Shown: one piece after another, positions 41,797-50,914 of the stretch
Position numbering within the stretch: the stretch's first letter is position 1
Layout: the number at the start of each line of letters is the position of its first letter
Assembly: GCA_002433025.1 (NCBI GenBank)
Contig: DJGZ01000032.1
Location: 5,129-69,128 of the forward strand
Length of the DNA stretch: 64,000 nt
Direction: 5' to 3'
DNA from: Bacteroidales bacterium UBA5833
Lineage (GTDB): Bacteria; Bacteroidota; Bacteroidia; Bacteroidales; Lentimicrobiaceae
Position numbers and translations under genes: made by a program
The notes under the pieces: generated by a model
Database searches by the model: none
Told to the model about the DNA's origin: nothing
Seen by the model: only the letters and a program-made list of their open reading frames with translations

Positions 41797-42870
41797 TCAG
41801 AAGTCATAGATAGCTCCTCCGATGCTGTCGGAAACAGCCCCTGTCACAGAAGCCAGGCAATTGGGGATGTTTTTATGCCGGAGAACTCCCAGCAGCGCAA
41901 ATATCAAGGCTTCTTTATAGTCAATTATTTCCGGCTCAGGGATTTCGATGCTGCACGAAGACATATTCCTGATCAACTCAACCAGGAATATGTTATGCAC
42001 ACCGCCACCGGTGAACAAGACTTTATTCACTGTCTTTTCCGGAAGAGACAAACTGATTCGTTCAGCGATATGCACTGTAAGGGTATGAAGAATGCAGGGT
42101 ATGTCGTCAAGGAACTTATCCGCCAGGGGATAAATGCTTGCTTCGACCCATTCCCGTCCAAGTGATTTGGGCGGTTTCGCCGAATAATAATCCAATTTGT
42201 TAAGTTGTTGAAAGAGCTCCGGTATAAAAGTTCCGCTTCGGGCGATTTTGCCGGAGTCATCATATTTCAGCCCCAATATACCTGCATAGTGGTTCAATAC
42301 ATAGTTAGCCGGGCAAATATCCCAGGCAACTCTGCTGCCACCTGATTCGATAGAAATATTTGAGAAACCTCCGATATTAATGCATGCCTGATAGTTGCCG
42401 AAGAGCAGGCGATCGCCAATAGGGACAAGCGGTGCGCCCTGTCCTCCGAGTGCGACGTCAATGGAACGGAAATCACAAACTGTTCTGATTCCTGTGATGG
42501 CGGCAATCTGTGCTCCGCTGCCTGCCTGAACGGTAAAGCCTTCTTCCGGCCTGTGGAAAACCGTATGGCCATGACTGGCAATCAGCAGGGGATTCAGGTG
42601 ATATCTTCCGATAAAATCACGCACAACTTCGCCGGCCCACCTGCCATAAGCATTGTGGATTCTGAAGAATTCAAGCGTACCGGTATTTTCCGACTGCCTG
42701 AGTTTTGATATCATTGCAGGTTGATAAGGGACGGTTTCGGCACAATCAATCGAAAAACTGATTTTATCACTTGAAAAACTGAATGTGCAGCAGGCAATAT
42801 CCAGGCCGTCAAGTGAAGTTCCTGACATAAGGCCGATGGCCTGAACCGTCTCTTCTCTTTCAGAGTGCAT
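41797..42870 (-). CDS. anmK: Anhydro-N-acetylmuramic acid kinase
   Basis: A 357-residue sugar kinase that phosphorylates and opens 1,6-anhydroMurNAc released during cell-wall turnover. The family N-terminal motif AIGLMSGTSLDGLDIACC is present, then SHGHTVFHRPEEGFTVQAG, FRSIDVALGGQGAPLVPIGD and INIGGFSNIS. ATG 42870 was chosen; an in-frame TTG at 42885 is less likely. It overlaps the 3' end of murF by 11 bp. The coupling joins muropeptide recycling with wall synthesis. Confidence 0.94.
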   Translation of the reverse strand: MHSEREETVQAIGLMSGTSLDGLDIACCTFSFSSDKISFSIDCAETVPYQPAMISKLRQSENTGTLEFFRIHNAYGRWAGEVVRDFIGRYHLNPLLIASHGHTVFHRPEEGFTVQAGSGAQIAAITGIRTVCDFRSIDVALGGQGAPLVPIGDRLLFGNYQACINIGGFSNISIESGGSRVAWDICPANYVLNHYAGILGLKYDDSGKIARSGTFIPELFQQLNKLDYYSAKPPKSLGREWVEASIYPLADKFLDDIPCILHTLTVHIAERISLSLPEKTVNKVLFTGGGVHNIFLVELIRNMSSCSIEIPEPEIIDYKEALIFALLGVLRHKNIPNCLASVTGAVSDSIGGAIYDF

Positions 42871-44164
42871 CAGTAATGGTTTCAAGTTTCATACCCCGTG
42901 ATCCCTTGATCAGGATGTTTTCACCGGATAAGGGATTGCTTAGCAGGTATATTCTGAGGTCTTCTACTGAAGGGAATGCCAGAACGCCATCAGCATATTC
43001 AGAGACTTTGCGGAACTCAGGCCCGGCTGTGATAATCCGGCGAAAACCGCAGGAAATGGCGAGTTCCAGAATGCTGTAATGTTCTTGTTCCGAAGCAGTT
43101 CCAAGCTCAAACATATCGCCAAGCACCAGTATTTTATTCTCAGGGTTTTTAGCTGAAAAGTTGGTGATGGCTGCAGTCATGCTGGATGGATTGGCATTAT
43201 AGGCATCAAGCACAATGATATTTTTTTCGGTATGAACAACTTGTGAGCGGTTCATTTTAGGTTCGTAAGCTTCTATTGCTGTGGCAGCTTCGTTCAGGTT
43301 TACCCTGAAGTGACCGGCAATACTGAGCGCGGCCATCACATTTGAGTAATTATAACCGCCGCATAGCCTGGTTTGTACCAGTAAAGGAAGAGGTTTAAGC
43401 AGTTCTACCGTTAAAAATGGATCTGCTTCAATTAATACGCCGGAATATTGTTCGTTCCCGCTATTCCCGTATGTGATGCGGGGCAGATTCGCTGATAAAT
43501 CCATCAGCAGTATGTCGTTCTCATTTACAAAGGCAGTACCCCCGTTCGCACTTAAATGTTCATAAAGCTCTTTCTTTGCCCTTATCACGCCTTCAGGGCT
43601 GCCAAAGCCTTCAAGATGGGCTTTGCCGATATTGGTGATAAGACCGTGGGTTGGTCTGGCAATTTTGCAGAGTGCTGCAATTTCCCCGGTATGATTGGCG
43701 CCCATCTCAATAATGGCAATCTCGGTATCCGGCTTGATATTCAGCAGGGTTACAGGAACTCCGATATGATTGTTGAAATTGCCGGAAGTGGCATAGGTTT
43801 TAAATTTGGATGAAAGTGCGGTAAATATTAGTTCCTTGGTGGTGGTTTTGCCATTGGTCCCGGTTATACCGATTACAGGTATATTCAGGCTGTTGCGGTA
43901 GTCTGCCGCGAGCTGCTGCAGCGCAGTTAAAACATCGTTGGTCAGCAGGGTCCTTTCTCCGGCATAGTATTCCGGATCATCTATTACTGCATAGGCAGCT
44001 CCAAGCTCAAGCGCTTGTTTTGCATACTGATTGCCGTTGAAGTTTTCGCCTCTCAGTGCAAAGAACAGGCTCCCGGGCTGTGTTTTCCGGGAATCAAGAC
44101 TGATGTAGGGGTGCTGTTTAAAATAACGATAGATTTCGTCAGGACCGGATGCTCGCATATTCAT
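42860..44164 (-). CDS. murF: UDP-N-acetylmuramoyl-tripeptide--D-alanyl-D-alanine ligase
   Basis: A 434-residue cytoplasmic Mur ligase that adds D-Ala-D-Ala to the peptidoglycan precursor. N-domain YISLDSRKTQPGSLFFALRG, P-loop VIGITGTNGKTTTKELI, then IIEMGANHTGEIAALCKIAR and ITNIGKAHLEGFGSPEGV, and C-domain DAYNANPSSM with ENKILVLGDMFELG. These are MurF-specific. It is not inside a dcw cluster here but precedes anmK on one transcript. Confidence 0.95.
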   Translation of the reverse strand: MNMRASGPDEIYRYFKQHPYISLDSRKTQPGSLFFALRGENFNGNQYAKQALELGAAYAVIDDPEYYAGERTLLTNDVLTALQQLAADYRNSLNIPVIGITGTNGKTTTKELIFTALSSKFKTYATSGNFNNHIGVPVTLLNIKPDTEIAIIEMGANHTGEIAALCKIARPTHGLITNIGKAHLEGFGSPEGVIRAKKELYEHLSANGGTAFVNENDILLMDLSANLPRITYGNSGNEQYSGVLIEADPFLTVELLKPLPLLVQTRLCGGYNYSNVMAALSIAGHFRVNLNEAATAIEAYEPKMNRSQVVHTEKNIIVLDAYNANPSSMTAAITNFSAKNPENKILVLGDMFELGTASEQEHYSILELAISCGFRRIITAGPEFRKVSEYADGVLAFPSVEDLRIYLLSNPLSGENILIKGSRGMKLETITDAL

Positions 44165-44245
44165 TTTTTTTAATCAGGCCGGTGTTACATAATTTGATTG
44201 CCGAAAGTAAGAAATATGACCGGCATTTGGGATTTCAGCAATAAA

Positions 44246-44276
44246 AAAAGTCCATTTGCCGGGCAAATGGACTTTT
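44246..44276 (-). terminator. Strong terminator after gldJ
   Basis: Complementary 15-nt arms around GTCCATTTGCC/GGCAAATGGAC, with the innermost bases forming a small loop, are followed on the minus strand by seven T. It lies 18 bp beyond the gldJ stop codon. Confidence 0.9.
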
Positions 44277-44293
44277 ATAAATTATATGGTGAA

Positions 44294-45787
44294 TTATTTT
44301 CTTTTGCTTGTGGAATAAGCACCTCCGACTTTACCCATGGCGCAACGGAATCCGATATAATTGGTAGAAAGATTCTGATCCAGGTAACGGCGGGTAGCAG
44401 GGCTTAGATAATAAGCCGGGTCTCTCCATGATCCTCCCTTATAAACCCTCGATTTGTCGGACACAAGTGATGTTTTGGCAAATTCATACATCATATTGGT
44501 GGTATTCACACTGTCTGCGGGAATGGTTGACCAGTCAGGATTGATGGTTGACTGATAATCTCCGTCAAGATAGTTGATCTGGTTGGCACTTCTGTAGTTG
44601 AAACGGTCTTTGCTTTCCTCAGTGGTCACCTCCCGGTACTTTATCCGGCCAAGGCTGTCTTTCGGTGCAAGGAATCCTTCTTCATCCGTTACTTTGGTTG
44701 TAAAAACATTCCCTCGGTAAGGGGCATAATCGGCCATATCTTCGAAAGTAAGCGGGCGATAAACATCAAGCACCCATTCGGCAACATTACCGGCCATATT
44801 GTACAAACCATAGTCATTCGGCCAGTATGAAGCGACTTCGGCAGGAAGGTCAGCTCCGTCGTTCAGGCTTCCGGCTACGCCCATGTAGTCGCCACGTCCT
44901 CTTTTAAAGTTGGCAAGGAACTGTCCATAATATTTTTTCTGATCCGAACGAACGATGGTGCCATTCCATGGATAAACCCTGCGTTCAACTACGCGTTCGT
45001 AAACGGTGTTACCAACAAGGCCCAAAGCGGCAAATTCCCATTCGGCTTCAGTTGGCAGTCTGTATTTCGGAACCATAATACCATCTTCAAGCCTGGCACG
45101 GCGTTCGCCTGTTCCGCTGGGATTCAGATCTTTCAAGGGCTTGTTGACTAGTCCTTCATACTGGCCGGCAAGATAGGCTTCTGTATTAAAGTTGTTTTCA
45201 TTGCGCTGATCCGGGTCAAAATCCAGAATTCCTTCACGGATAAGCAGCATTTCATTCACGCGGTCGGTCCTCCAGAGGCAATATTCATTTGCCTGAACCC
45301 AACTGACTCCAACAACTGGGTAATTTCTGTAAGCGGGATGGCGGAAATAAGTTTCAACCAGGGGCTCATTATATGCCAGTTTTTCCCGCCAAACGAGTGT
45401 GTCGGGCAGTGCTTTGCGGTAAACCTCCGGATAATCGGTTCCGAATACACGGCTTAACCAATAAAGATATTCTACATAATCAACATTGGCAACCTCTGTT
45501 TCATCAATGTAGAATGAAGGTACGGTAACCCTTCTGGGGATATTGTCCCAGTCATACATCGGATTGTCGCTGGTACGGCCCATGGTGAATGTGCCGCCTT
45601 CAACCAGTTTGAGGCCCGGGCCAACCGGCTGTTCTCCGTATTTGGTATTAACCTGAAATCCGCCGTTTTTCGAGTTGTTGTATTCCCATCCGGTAGTTCG
45701 TGAGGATTCCTTAGCACATGAAGATGCTAGAAAGGTTACTGTTGCAAAGAAGAAGATCTTCAGATAGATGTTTCTGTAGCTGATCAT
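44294..45787 (-). CDS. gldJ: Gliding motility / type IX secretion lipoprotein GldJ
   Basis: A 497-residue lipoprotein. The signal ends in the lipobox FLASSC, and the mature N-terminus GWEYNNSKNGGFQV is characteristic of GldJ. The rest is a sulfatase-modifying-factor-like (FGE-sulfatase) fold: LVEGGTFTMGRT, DETEVANVDYVEYLYWLSRV, VVGVSWVQANEYCLWRTDRV, LPTEAEWEFAALG, GLYNMAGNVAEWVLDV and VYKGGSWRDPAYYLSPATRR. GldJ stabilises GldK and the T9SS ring in the periplasm. It follows porP by 32 bp and ends in a strong terminator, so porP-gldJ form an operon. Confidence 0.93.
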   Translation of the reverse strand: MISYRNIYLKIFFFATVTFLASSCAKESSRTTGWEYNNSKNGGFQVNTKYGEQPVGPGLKLVEGGTFTMGRTSDNPMYDWDNIPRRVTVPSFYIDETEVANVDYVEYLYWLSRVFGTDYPEVYRKALPDTLVWREKLAYNEPLVETYFRHPAYRNYPVVGVSWVQANEYCLWRTDRVNEMLLIREGILDFDPDQRNENNFNTEAYLAGQYEGLVNKPLKDLNPSGTGERRARLEDGIMVPKYRLPTEAEWEFAALGLVGNTVYERVVERRVYPWNGTIVRSDQKKYYGQFLANFKRGRGDYMGVAGSLNDGADLPAEVASYWPNDYGLYNMAGNVAEWVLDVYRPLTFEDMADYAPYRGNVFTTKVTDEEGFLAPKDSLGRIKYREVTTEESKDRFNYRSANQINYLDGDYQSTINPDWSTIPADSVNTTNMMYEFAKTSLVSDKSRVYKGGSWRDPAYYLSPATRRYLDQNLSTNYIGFRCAMGKVGGAYSTSKRK

Positions 45788-45819
45788 TTCCGGAAATTAT
45801 TGTTTTTGATTGTTATTAA

Positions 45820-46809
45820 CTAAAATCTTGGACATTTTATTGCCTTGTGCTTGAAAGTTTTCTGCCCGCAGTCGAATTGCCATGCAAATGAAACCTCATG
45901 AGCGCCGCCGGTTGCATTGGTTAATCGTGAAACAGTGTAATCGTAACTATATCCGACCTTGAATTTTGCATGCTGGAAACCAACCAATGCAATTACAGCA
46001 TCAGGGTTTTCAAAGTTATGTCTGAACCAGCCGCCAAGTACAAAGGGATAAACATTCAGATAAAGCCCTACATTCAGCTGATGGAACTTGCCTTGTTGCT
46101 GATACATGATATTTGGTGAAATGCTGAGATCCTCCACTTCACCACCGCTGAGGCCCTGCCGCATATCTATCAATGCGCCGGCATGGGCGGTGAGTTTCAT
46201 AGGCAGTTTACTGTCACCGTTGCTGTAAAAAGAGTTGTCGGGCTGATTCAGATGGTGTGCGGCAAAGCCTCCGTATAACCGCTCCCTGTAGCCGAAAAGC
46301 ATGCCGGCAGAAAAGTCTACCATGCCGATACTCAGGCGGTCGGGGGGGCTTTCCTGGGTAGGAGGAAGGTTGTTGATGTCACCAACAAGCAGCTGGTCCT
46401 CAAATATAAATTTATCCCAGTCAAGTTTATTCTGAATATATGTCCCCTGGAAGCCTGCATTTAATGTCAGGTTTTTCGAAATATTCATTCTGAATGAATA
46501 CATCCCGCTTGCGGAGGTCATTTTCATTGCCCCGCCTGCCATATCTTCAGAAATAACCATGAGCCCGATACCACCTGAAACTACGTCGATAAACTGATCA
46601 TATGAGGCAGCATAAGTTACAAACGTGGCAGGTATACCCGGCCATTGGTTCCTGTAATTGAGGGTTAGCCTCGGGCAGATTTTCGAACCGGCAAGAGCAG
46701 GGTTCAGGTACAACGGATTACCATAGTATTGCGAAAAAGAGGCATCCTGCGAAATACCTGAGAAACCGGCTGTAATAAGCAGTAAAATCAGGCTTAGCTT
46801 AATTCTCAT
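45820..46809 (-). CDS. PorP/SprF-family type IX secretion outer-membrane protein
   Basis: A 329-residue outer-membrane beta-barrel-type protein. The start at ATG 46809 opens the signal peptide MRIKLSLILLLITAGFSGIS; an open frame extends up to 46944 but lacks homology. Family features: DASFSQYYGNPLYLNPALAG, CPRLTLNYRNQWPGIP and FVTYAASYDQFI, and a C-terminus with SYDYTVSRLTNATGGAHEVS. Several PorP/SprF-like proteins often coexist; each can associate with a particular secreted substrate. It is first in an operon with gldJ. Confidence 0.93.
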   Translation of the reverse strand: MRIKLSLILLLITAGFSGISQDASFSQYYGNPLYLNPALAGSKICPRLTLNYRNQWPGIPATFVTYAASYDQFIDVVSGGIGLMVISEDMAGGAMKMTSASGMYSFRMNISKNLTLNAGFQGTYIQNKLDWDKFIFEDQLLVGDINNLPPTQESPPDRLSIGMVDFSAGMLFGYRERLYGGFAAHHLNQPDNSFYSNGDSKLPMKLTAHAGALIDMRQGLSGGEVEDLSISPNIMYQQQGKFHQLNVGLYLNVYPFVLGGWFRHNFENPDAVIALVGFQHAKFKVGYSYDYTVSRLTNATGGAHEVSFAWQFDCGQKTFKHKAIKCPRF

Positions 46810-46900
46810 GTCGTAATGAATTTCGGCAGCCAATATTACGAATAATTTTAATAATGACGGCCTCTTGTTTAAAAAAATGCAAAATTCAGACAGACCCTGC

Positions 46901-46926
46901 AATAACGGATTCCTGAATCCGTTATT
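46901..46926 (-). promoter_or_regulatory. Hairpin in the presumed leader of porP-gldJ
   Basis: AATAACGGATT and AATCCGTTATT form a perfect 11-bp stem with a 4-nt loop, between the -7 element near 46970 and the porP start at 46809. No U-tract follows directly, so attenuation, stability or protein binding are all possible. Confidence 0.4.
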
Positions 46927-46963
46927 ATCCCAGCGGTGTATCATGCATATCAGTTTTCCATTA

Positions 46964-46971
46964 CAAATATA
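46964..46971 (-). promoter_or_regulatory. Candidate -7 element for porP-gldJ
   Basis: TATATTTG on the minus strand matches TAnnTTTG. The leader would be about 150 nt and would contain the hairpin at 46901-46926. The -33 TTG is not seen at the expected distance. Confidence 0.35.
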
Positions 46972-47045
46972 CGAACAGATGAACCTATTTCTGTTGCCCT
47001 ATGTTTAAATTACGTGTTAATACGGATATCTCCGCATGATTAATT

Positions 47046-47053
47046 TAATTTTG
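47046..47053 (+). promoter_or_regulatory. Candidate -7 element for the porU-like pair
   Basis: TAATTTTG matches TAnnTTTG and lies 37 nt before the ATG at 47090. The -33 TTG was not found. Confidence 0.35.
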
Positions 47054-47089
47054 TGTCTCTGTTTCCGGCGTTAAACCGAACCATTGCCT

Positions 47090-50000
47090 ATGAATCCATT
47101 TCGTTTAGTTTTCAGTTTAATTCTGACACTGTACCTGATTTTCTCTAAGGGGAATTTATCTGCGCAGTATTTCGTGAAGTGGACTAAGCCCTACTCCGGA
47201 TTTTCAGCAGATTACAATACTGAACGCTCCTGGCTGCAATGCGAATCCTGCTACAACACTGAAGAATCCGGCTTGCCCGTCTTCAGCTTTTATGCTGAAG
47301 GTTATTTCAATGATCTTCCTGAACTGAAATTTACTGCCATGCAATATGCTGAGCTGACGGTGGCTGAAAAAAAAGCTTTTAATCAGTCGGATTCAGCTAA
47401 CTGGTCAGGTGAACCTGATTATAATGCCAGTATAGTATACGACCGGGGTGAAGGCAGGCTCTTGATAAATTTAATTCCGCTCAGAAGGAACAAGATGACC
47501 GGAGTAGTTGAAAAGCTGATAGCTTTTGATCTGAAAGTTGAAGGAGGCAATGCGAGAAGCGAAACGGAATCCAGGCACTATGCTGTTTCTTCTGTGCTTT
47601 CTAAGGGAGATTGGTACAGGATTGCTGTGAAACAGACAGGTATTCAACAGCTTACGTATAGTGATCTATCTGCTGTGGGTCTGGTGGTGAATGGTCTTCC
47701 TTCATCGGGCATCAGGGTTCATGGGTACGGAGGAGGTATGCTGCCTGAAAGGGCAGGTGCATCACGATATGATGATCTGCCGGAGGTGCCGGTCATGGTG
47801 ATTGATGGCGGAGATGGCAAATTTGATCCGGGCGATTATATTCTTTTTTATGGACAGGGTCCCCTGGCATGGAAGTATAATATGCAATCCGGGCTGTTTG
47901 AACATAAGCCCCATCTTTATTCAGATGAATCTTATTATTTTATTACGACAGGCTCTACCCCCGGCAGGCGAATTCCTGAATTTCCGCAGCCTCAGTCGGG
48001 AGTGCCCACCGTCGTAAGCTCCTTTGATTTTTATGATGTATATCACCCTGACGAGGTAAACCTCATCAAATCGGGTAAGGAGTGGTTCGGTGATATTTTC
48101 GATCTGATTTCTTCTCGTGACTACACGTTTAAATCCTTTGTACCTGAAGCATCCAGGCCGCTTCAGGTCAGGTTGAGTGCAGCGGCACGTTCAACATCCC
48201 CGAGCTCCTTTACGTTAACAGCATCAGGAAAGACATTTAACCTGTTCATTCCTTCGATTATCACGGATTTCAATACCAACTATGCCCGGATGTCAACTGA
48301 GACCTTTGAAATACAACACAGCGGGAGTTTCAATGGTCTCAAAATCAGTTATAATAAACCGGTTAACAGTGCTACCGGATGGCTTAACTTTGTTGAAATC
48401 AATGCAGTGGCGCGATTAAATTTCGATGGTGGCCAGCTTGCTTTCAGAAAAACCGGGCTGCAGGATGTGGTTGAATACCGTATAGCGGCTGCCGTATCAC
48501 CTGACAGGTTATGGGATGTTACCGATCCGTTAAATCCCGGTTTCATCCAGCCTTCGGTTTCTTCAGGCACCCTTACTTTCAGGGCGCTGGCCGATACACT
48601 GAGGGAGTACATCCTGAGTGATGCGTCTTCTTTTATGAAACCTGGTTTTATTGAACGGGTTGTCAATCAGGATTTGCATTCAATGGCATCTGCCGATATG
48701 GTAATTCTCACTCATCCGCTGTTTGCGGACGAAGCAGCGCGCCTTGCCACTTTTCATAGCCAACACAATGATTTAAGCGTTATTGTTGTTCAGCCACAGG
48801 CAATTTACAATGAGTTCTCTTCGGGTGCACAGGATATCAGTGCCATCCGCGATTTCATGAAGATGCTATGGCATCGCGGCGGTGAAGGAATCAGGCCACG
48901 CTTTATGCTGCTTTTCGGTGATGCATCATACGACTATAAGGACAGATTGACAGGCAATACCAATTTTATCCCCACATTTCAATCCCCTGAGTCGCTTCAT
49001 CCCGTTACTTCCTATGCCACCGACGATTTTTTCGGATGTATTGACGATAATGAGGGCGGTTTTTCTACCGACATCATGGATATCGGTGTTGGCCGGCTGG
49101 TGGTTGCAACACCTGAAGAAGCCCGGATGGCGGTGGATAAAATTATACACTATGCAACCGCTGCCGAATCGGTACATGGCGACTGGCGGAATGTGATTGC
49201 ATTTGTTGCCGACGACGGCGATGGTAACGAGCATATGCGGCAGGCTGACCAGATTGCAACCATGATTGACACAACTTACAGGAATTATAATATTGATAAA
49301 ATATTTCTGGATGCTTATCCCCAGATTTCAACTCCCGGCGGGCAGCGGGCCCCGGATGCAACCGCGGCAATCAACCAGCGGATGGGCAAGGGCGCGCTGA
49401 TTGTTAATTACACCGGACATGGCGGAGAAACAGGGTGGACGCACGAACGGATTCTGGAAATTTCCGATATCAACAGTTGGACCAATTATGACCGTATGCC
49501 GGTTTTTATGACAGCAACCTGTGAATTCAGCCGGTATGATGATCCGATCAGGCGATCAGGCGGGGAGCTGGTGTTTCTGAATCCCCGTGGCGGCGGAATA
49601 GCATTGTTTACTACGGCAAGGCCCACTTTTGGTACCCCCAATTTCAATCTTGCACGCAATTTCTACAACATTGCCCTGAAGCCGGATGGCAATGGTATGC
49701 CATTTCTCGGGGATCTCATCAGAATATCAAAGAGGGTGACAGGGTCAGATCCGAACAGCAAGAAGTTTGTGCTGCTGGGCGATCCTGCCATGAAAATGGC
49801 ATACCCTGAATATAATGTTTATACAACTGAAATCAATGGACGGTCTGTTAGCGGTGATGCGGATACGCTCAGGGCGCTCGGCGAAATTACCATCAGCGGA
49901 ATTGTTGCCGATAATAACAGGAATATTCTTACCGGGTTTAATGGCATTGTCACAGCAATTGTATTTGATAAGGAAAGCCAGATTAATACTTTTGGCAGTG

Positions 50001-50887
50001 ACGGGGCAACTTCAATGTCGTTTACTGTGAGGAGAAATATAATATACAAAGGGAATGTGATTGTCGAGGATGGCCGTTTCAGCTTTACTTTCATTGTCCC
50101 ACGTGACATCGGGTATCAGTTCGGCCAGGGCAAAATCAGTTATTATGCGACCAACGGAGAGCAGGATGCTGCCGGGTACTACAATGACATTGTGATTGGG
50201 GGGATCAGCAACAAGAACCTTGATGATTATGATGGGCCGGAGATTTCGATCTTTATAAACAACACTGATTTCAGGCCGGGTGGATTTACCGATGAAAATC
50301 CGGTAATGCTTGCCATGCTAAGGGATGTCAGCGGAATCAACACCATTGGCAACGGTATAGGCCATGATATTGTTGCAATCCTTGACGGCAAAACAGATAG
50401 TCCGTATATTCTGAATGAGTATTATCAATCGGATCTGAATACTTATCAGAGCGGAAAGGTTGTATTTCCGTTTAGAAATCTTTCGCCGGGCTTGCATACC
50501 CTCAGGTTGAAAGCCTGGGATGTTAACAATAATTCTGCAGATGCCAGCATTACCTTTTATGTTGTTTCATCCGGCGAGATGGTGATCGGAAGCTTCGATG
50601 CTTATCCCAATCCTATGAGTGACTTTACCAGGTTTGAGTTTGACCACAATCAGTCTGGTCAGAATCTGGAATTGACCCTGAGCATCTTTTCATTGTCGGG
50701 CGCTTCTGTGGCTGTGCTGAACCGGACGGTTTTCGCGGATGGTTTCCGGACTGCGGCTTTTGAATGGGATGGACGCAATAATCAGGGCCGGCAGCTAAAC
50801 CCTGGTTTTTATTTAGGACGCTTGCAGGTAAAAAGTTCAACCGGACTTCAGGCTTCAAAATCTGTTAAAATTGCAATTGTCAGATGA
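47090..50887 (+). CDS. porU: PorU-like type IX secretion sortase (C25 peptidase), copy 1
   Basis: A 1265-residue surface cysteine peptidase of the gingipain-like C25 group, which in the T9SS removes the C-terminal signal of cargo and attaches it to surface lipopolysaccharide. Signal peptide at 1-25. The catalytic region reads VNYTGHGGETGW (His777) and FMTATCEFSRYDDP (Cys811). The N-terminal part has a gingipain prodomain-like region with SVLSKGDWYRIAVKQTG, and the C-terminal 90 residues a FlgD-like Ig fold (AYPNPMSDFTRFEF ... WDGRNNQGRQLNPGFYLGRL). Start at ATG 47090, two codons beyond an in-frame TTG. A second, similar gene follows 27 bp later. Confidence 0.9.
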   Translation: MNPFRLVFSLILTLYLIFSKGNLSAQYFVKWTKPYSGFSADYNTERSWLQCESCYNTEESGLPVFSFYAEGYFNDLPELKFTAMQYAELTVAEKKAFNQSDSANWSGEPDYNASIVYDRGEGRLLINLIPLRRNKMTGVVEKLIAFDLKVEGGNARSETESRHYAVSSVLSKGDWYRIAVKQTGIQQLTYSDLSAVGLVVNGLPSSGIRVHGYGGGMLPERAGASRYDDLPEVPVMVIDGGDGKFDPGDYILFYGQGPLAWKYNMQSGLFEHKPHLYSDESYYFITTGSTPGRRIPEFPQPQSGVPTVVSSFDFYDVYHPDEVNLIKSGKEWFGDIFDLISSRDYTFKSFVPEASRPLQVRLSAAARSTSPSSFTLTASGKTFNLFIPSIITDFNTNYARMSTETFEIQHSGSFNGLKISYNKPVNSATGWLNFVEINAVARLNFDGGQLAFRKTGLQDVVEYRIAAAVSPDRLWDVTDPLNPGFIQPSVSSGTLTFRALADTLREYILSDASSFMKPGFIERVVNQDLHSMASADMVILTHPLFADEAARLATFHSQHNDLSVIVVQPQAIYNEFSSGAQDISAIRDFMKMLWHRGGEGIRPRFMLLFGDASYDYKDRLTGNTNFIPTFQSPESLHPVTSYATDDFFGCIDDNEGGFSTDIMDIGVGRLVVATPEEARMAVDKIIHYATAAESVHGDWRNVIAFVADDGDGNEHMRQADQIATMIDTTYRNYNIDKIFLDAYPQISTPGGQRAPDATAAINQRMGKGALIVNYTGHGGETGWTHERILEISDINSWTNYDRMPVFMTATCEFSRYDDPIRRSGGELVFLNPRGGGIALFTTARPTFGTPNFNLARNFYNIALKPDGNGMPFLGDLIRISKRVTGSDPNSKKFVLLGDPAMKMAYPEYNVYTTEINGRSVSGDADTLRALGEITISGIVADNNRNILTGFNGIVTAIVFDKESQINTFGSDGATSMSFTVRRNIIYKGNVIVEDGRFSFTFIVPRDIGYQFGQGKISYYATNGEQDAAGYYNDIVIGGISNKNLDDYDGPEISIFINNTDFRPGGFTDENPVMLAMLRDVSGINTIGNGIGHDIVAILDGKTDSPYILNEYYQSDLNTYQSGKVVFPFRNLSPGLHTLRLKAWDVNNNSADASITFYVVSSGEMVIGSFDAYPNPMSDFTRFEFDHNQSGQNLELTLSIFSLSGASVAVLNRTVFADGFRTAAFEWDGRNNQGRQLNPGFYLGRLQVKSSTGLQASKSVKIAIVR

Positions 50888-50914
50888 TTGACAGAATATA
50901 ATATTGACCACAAA

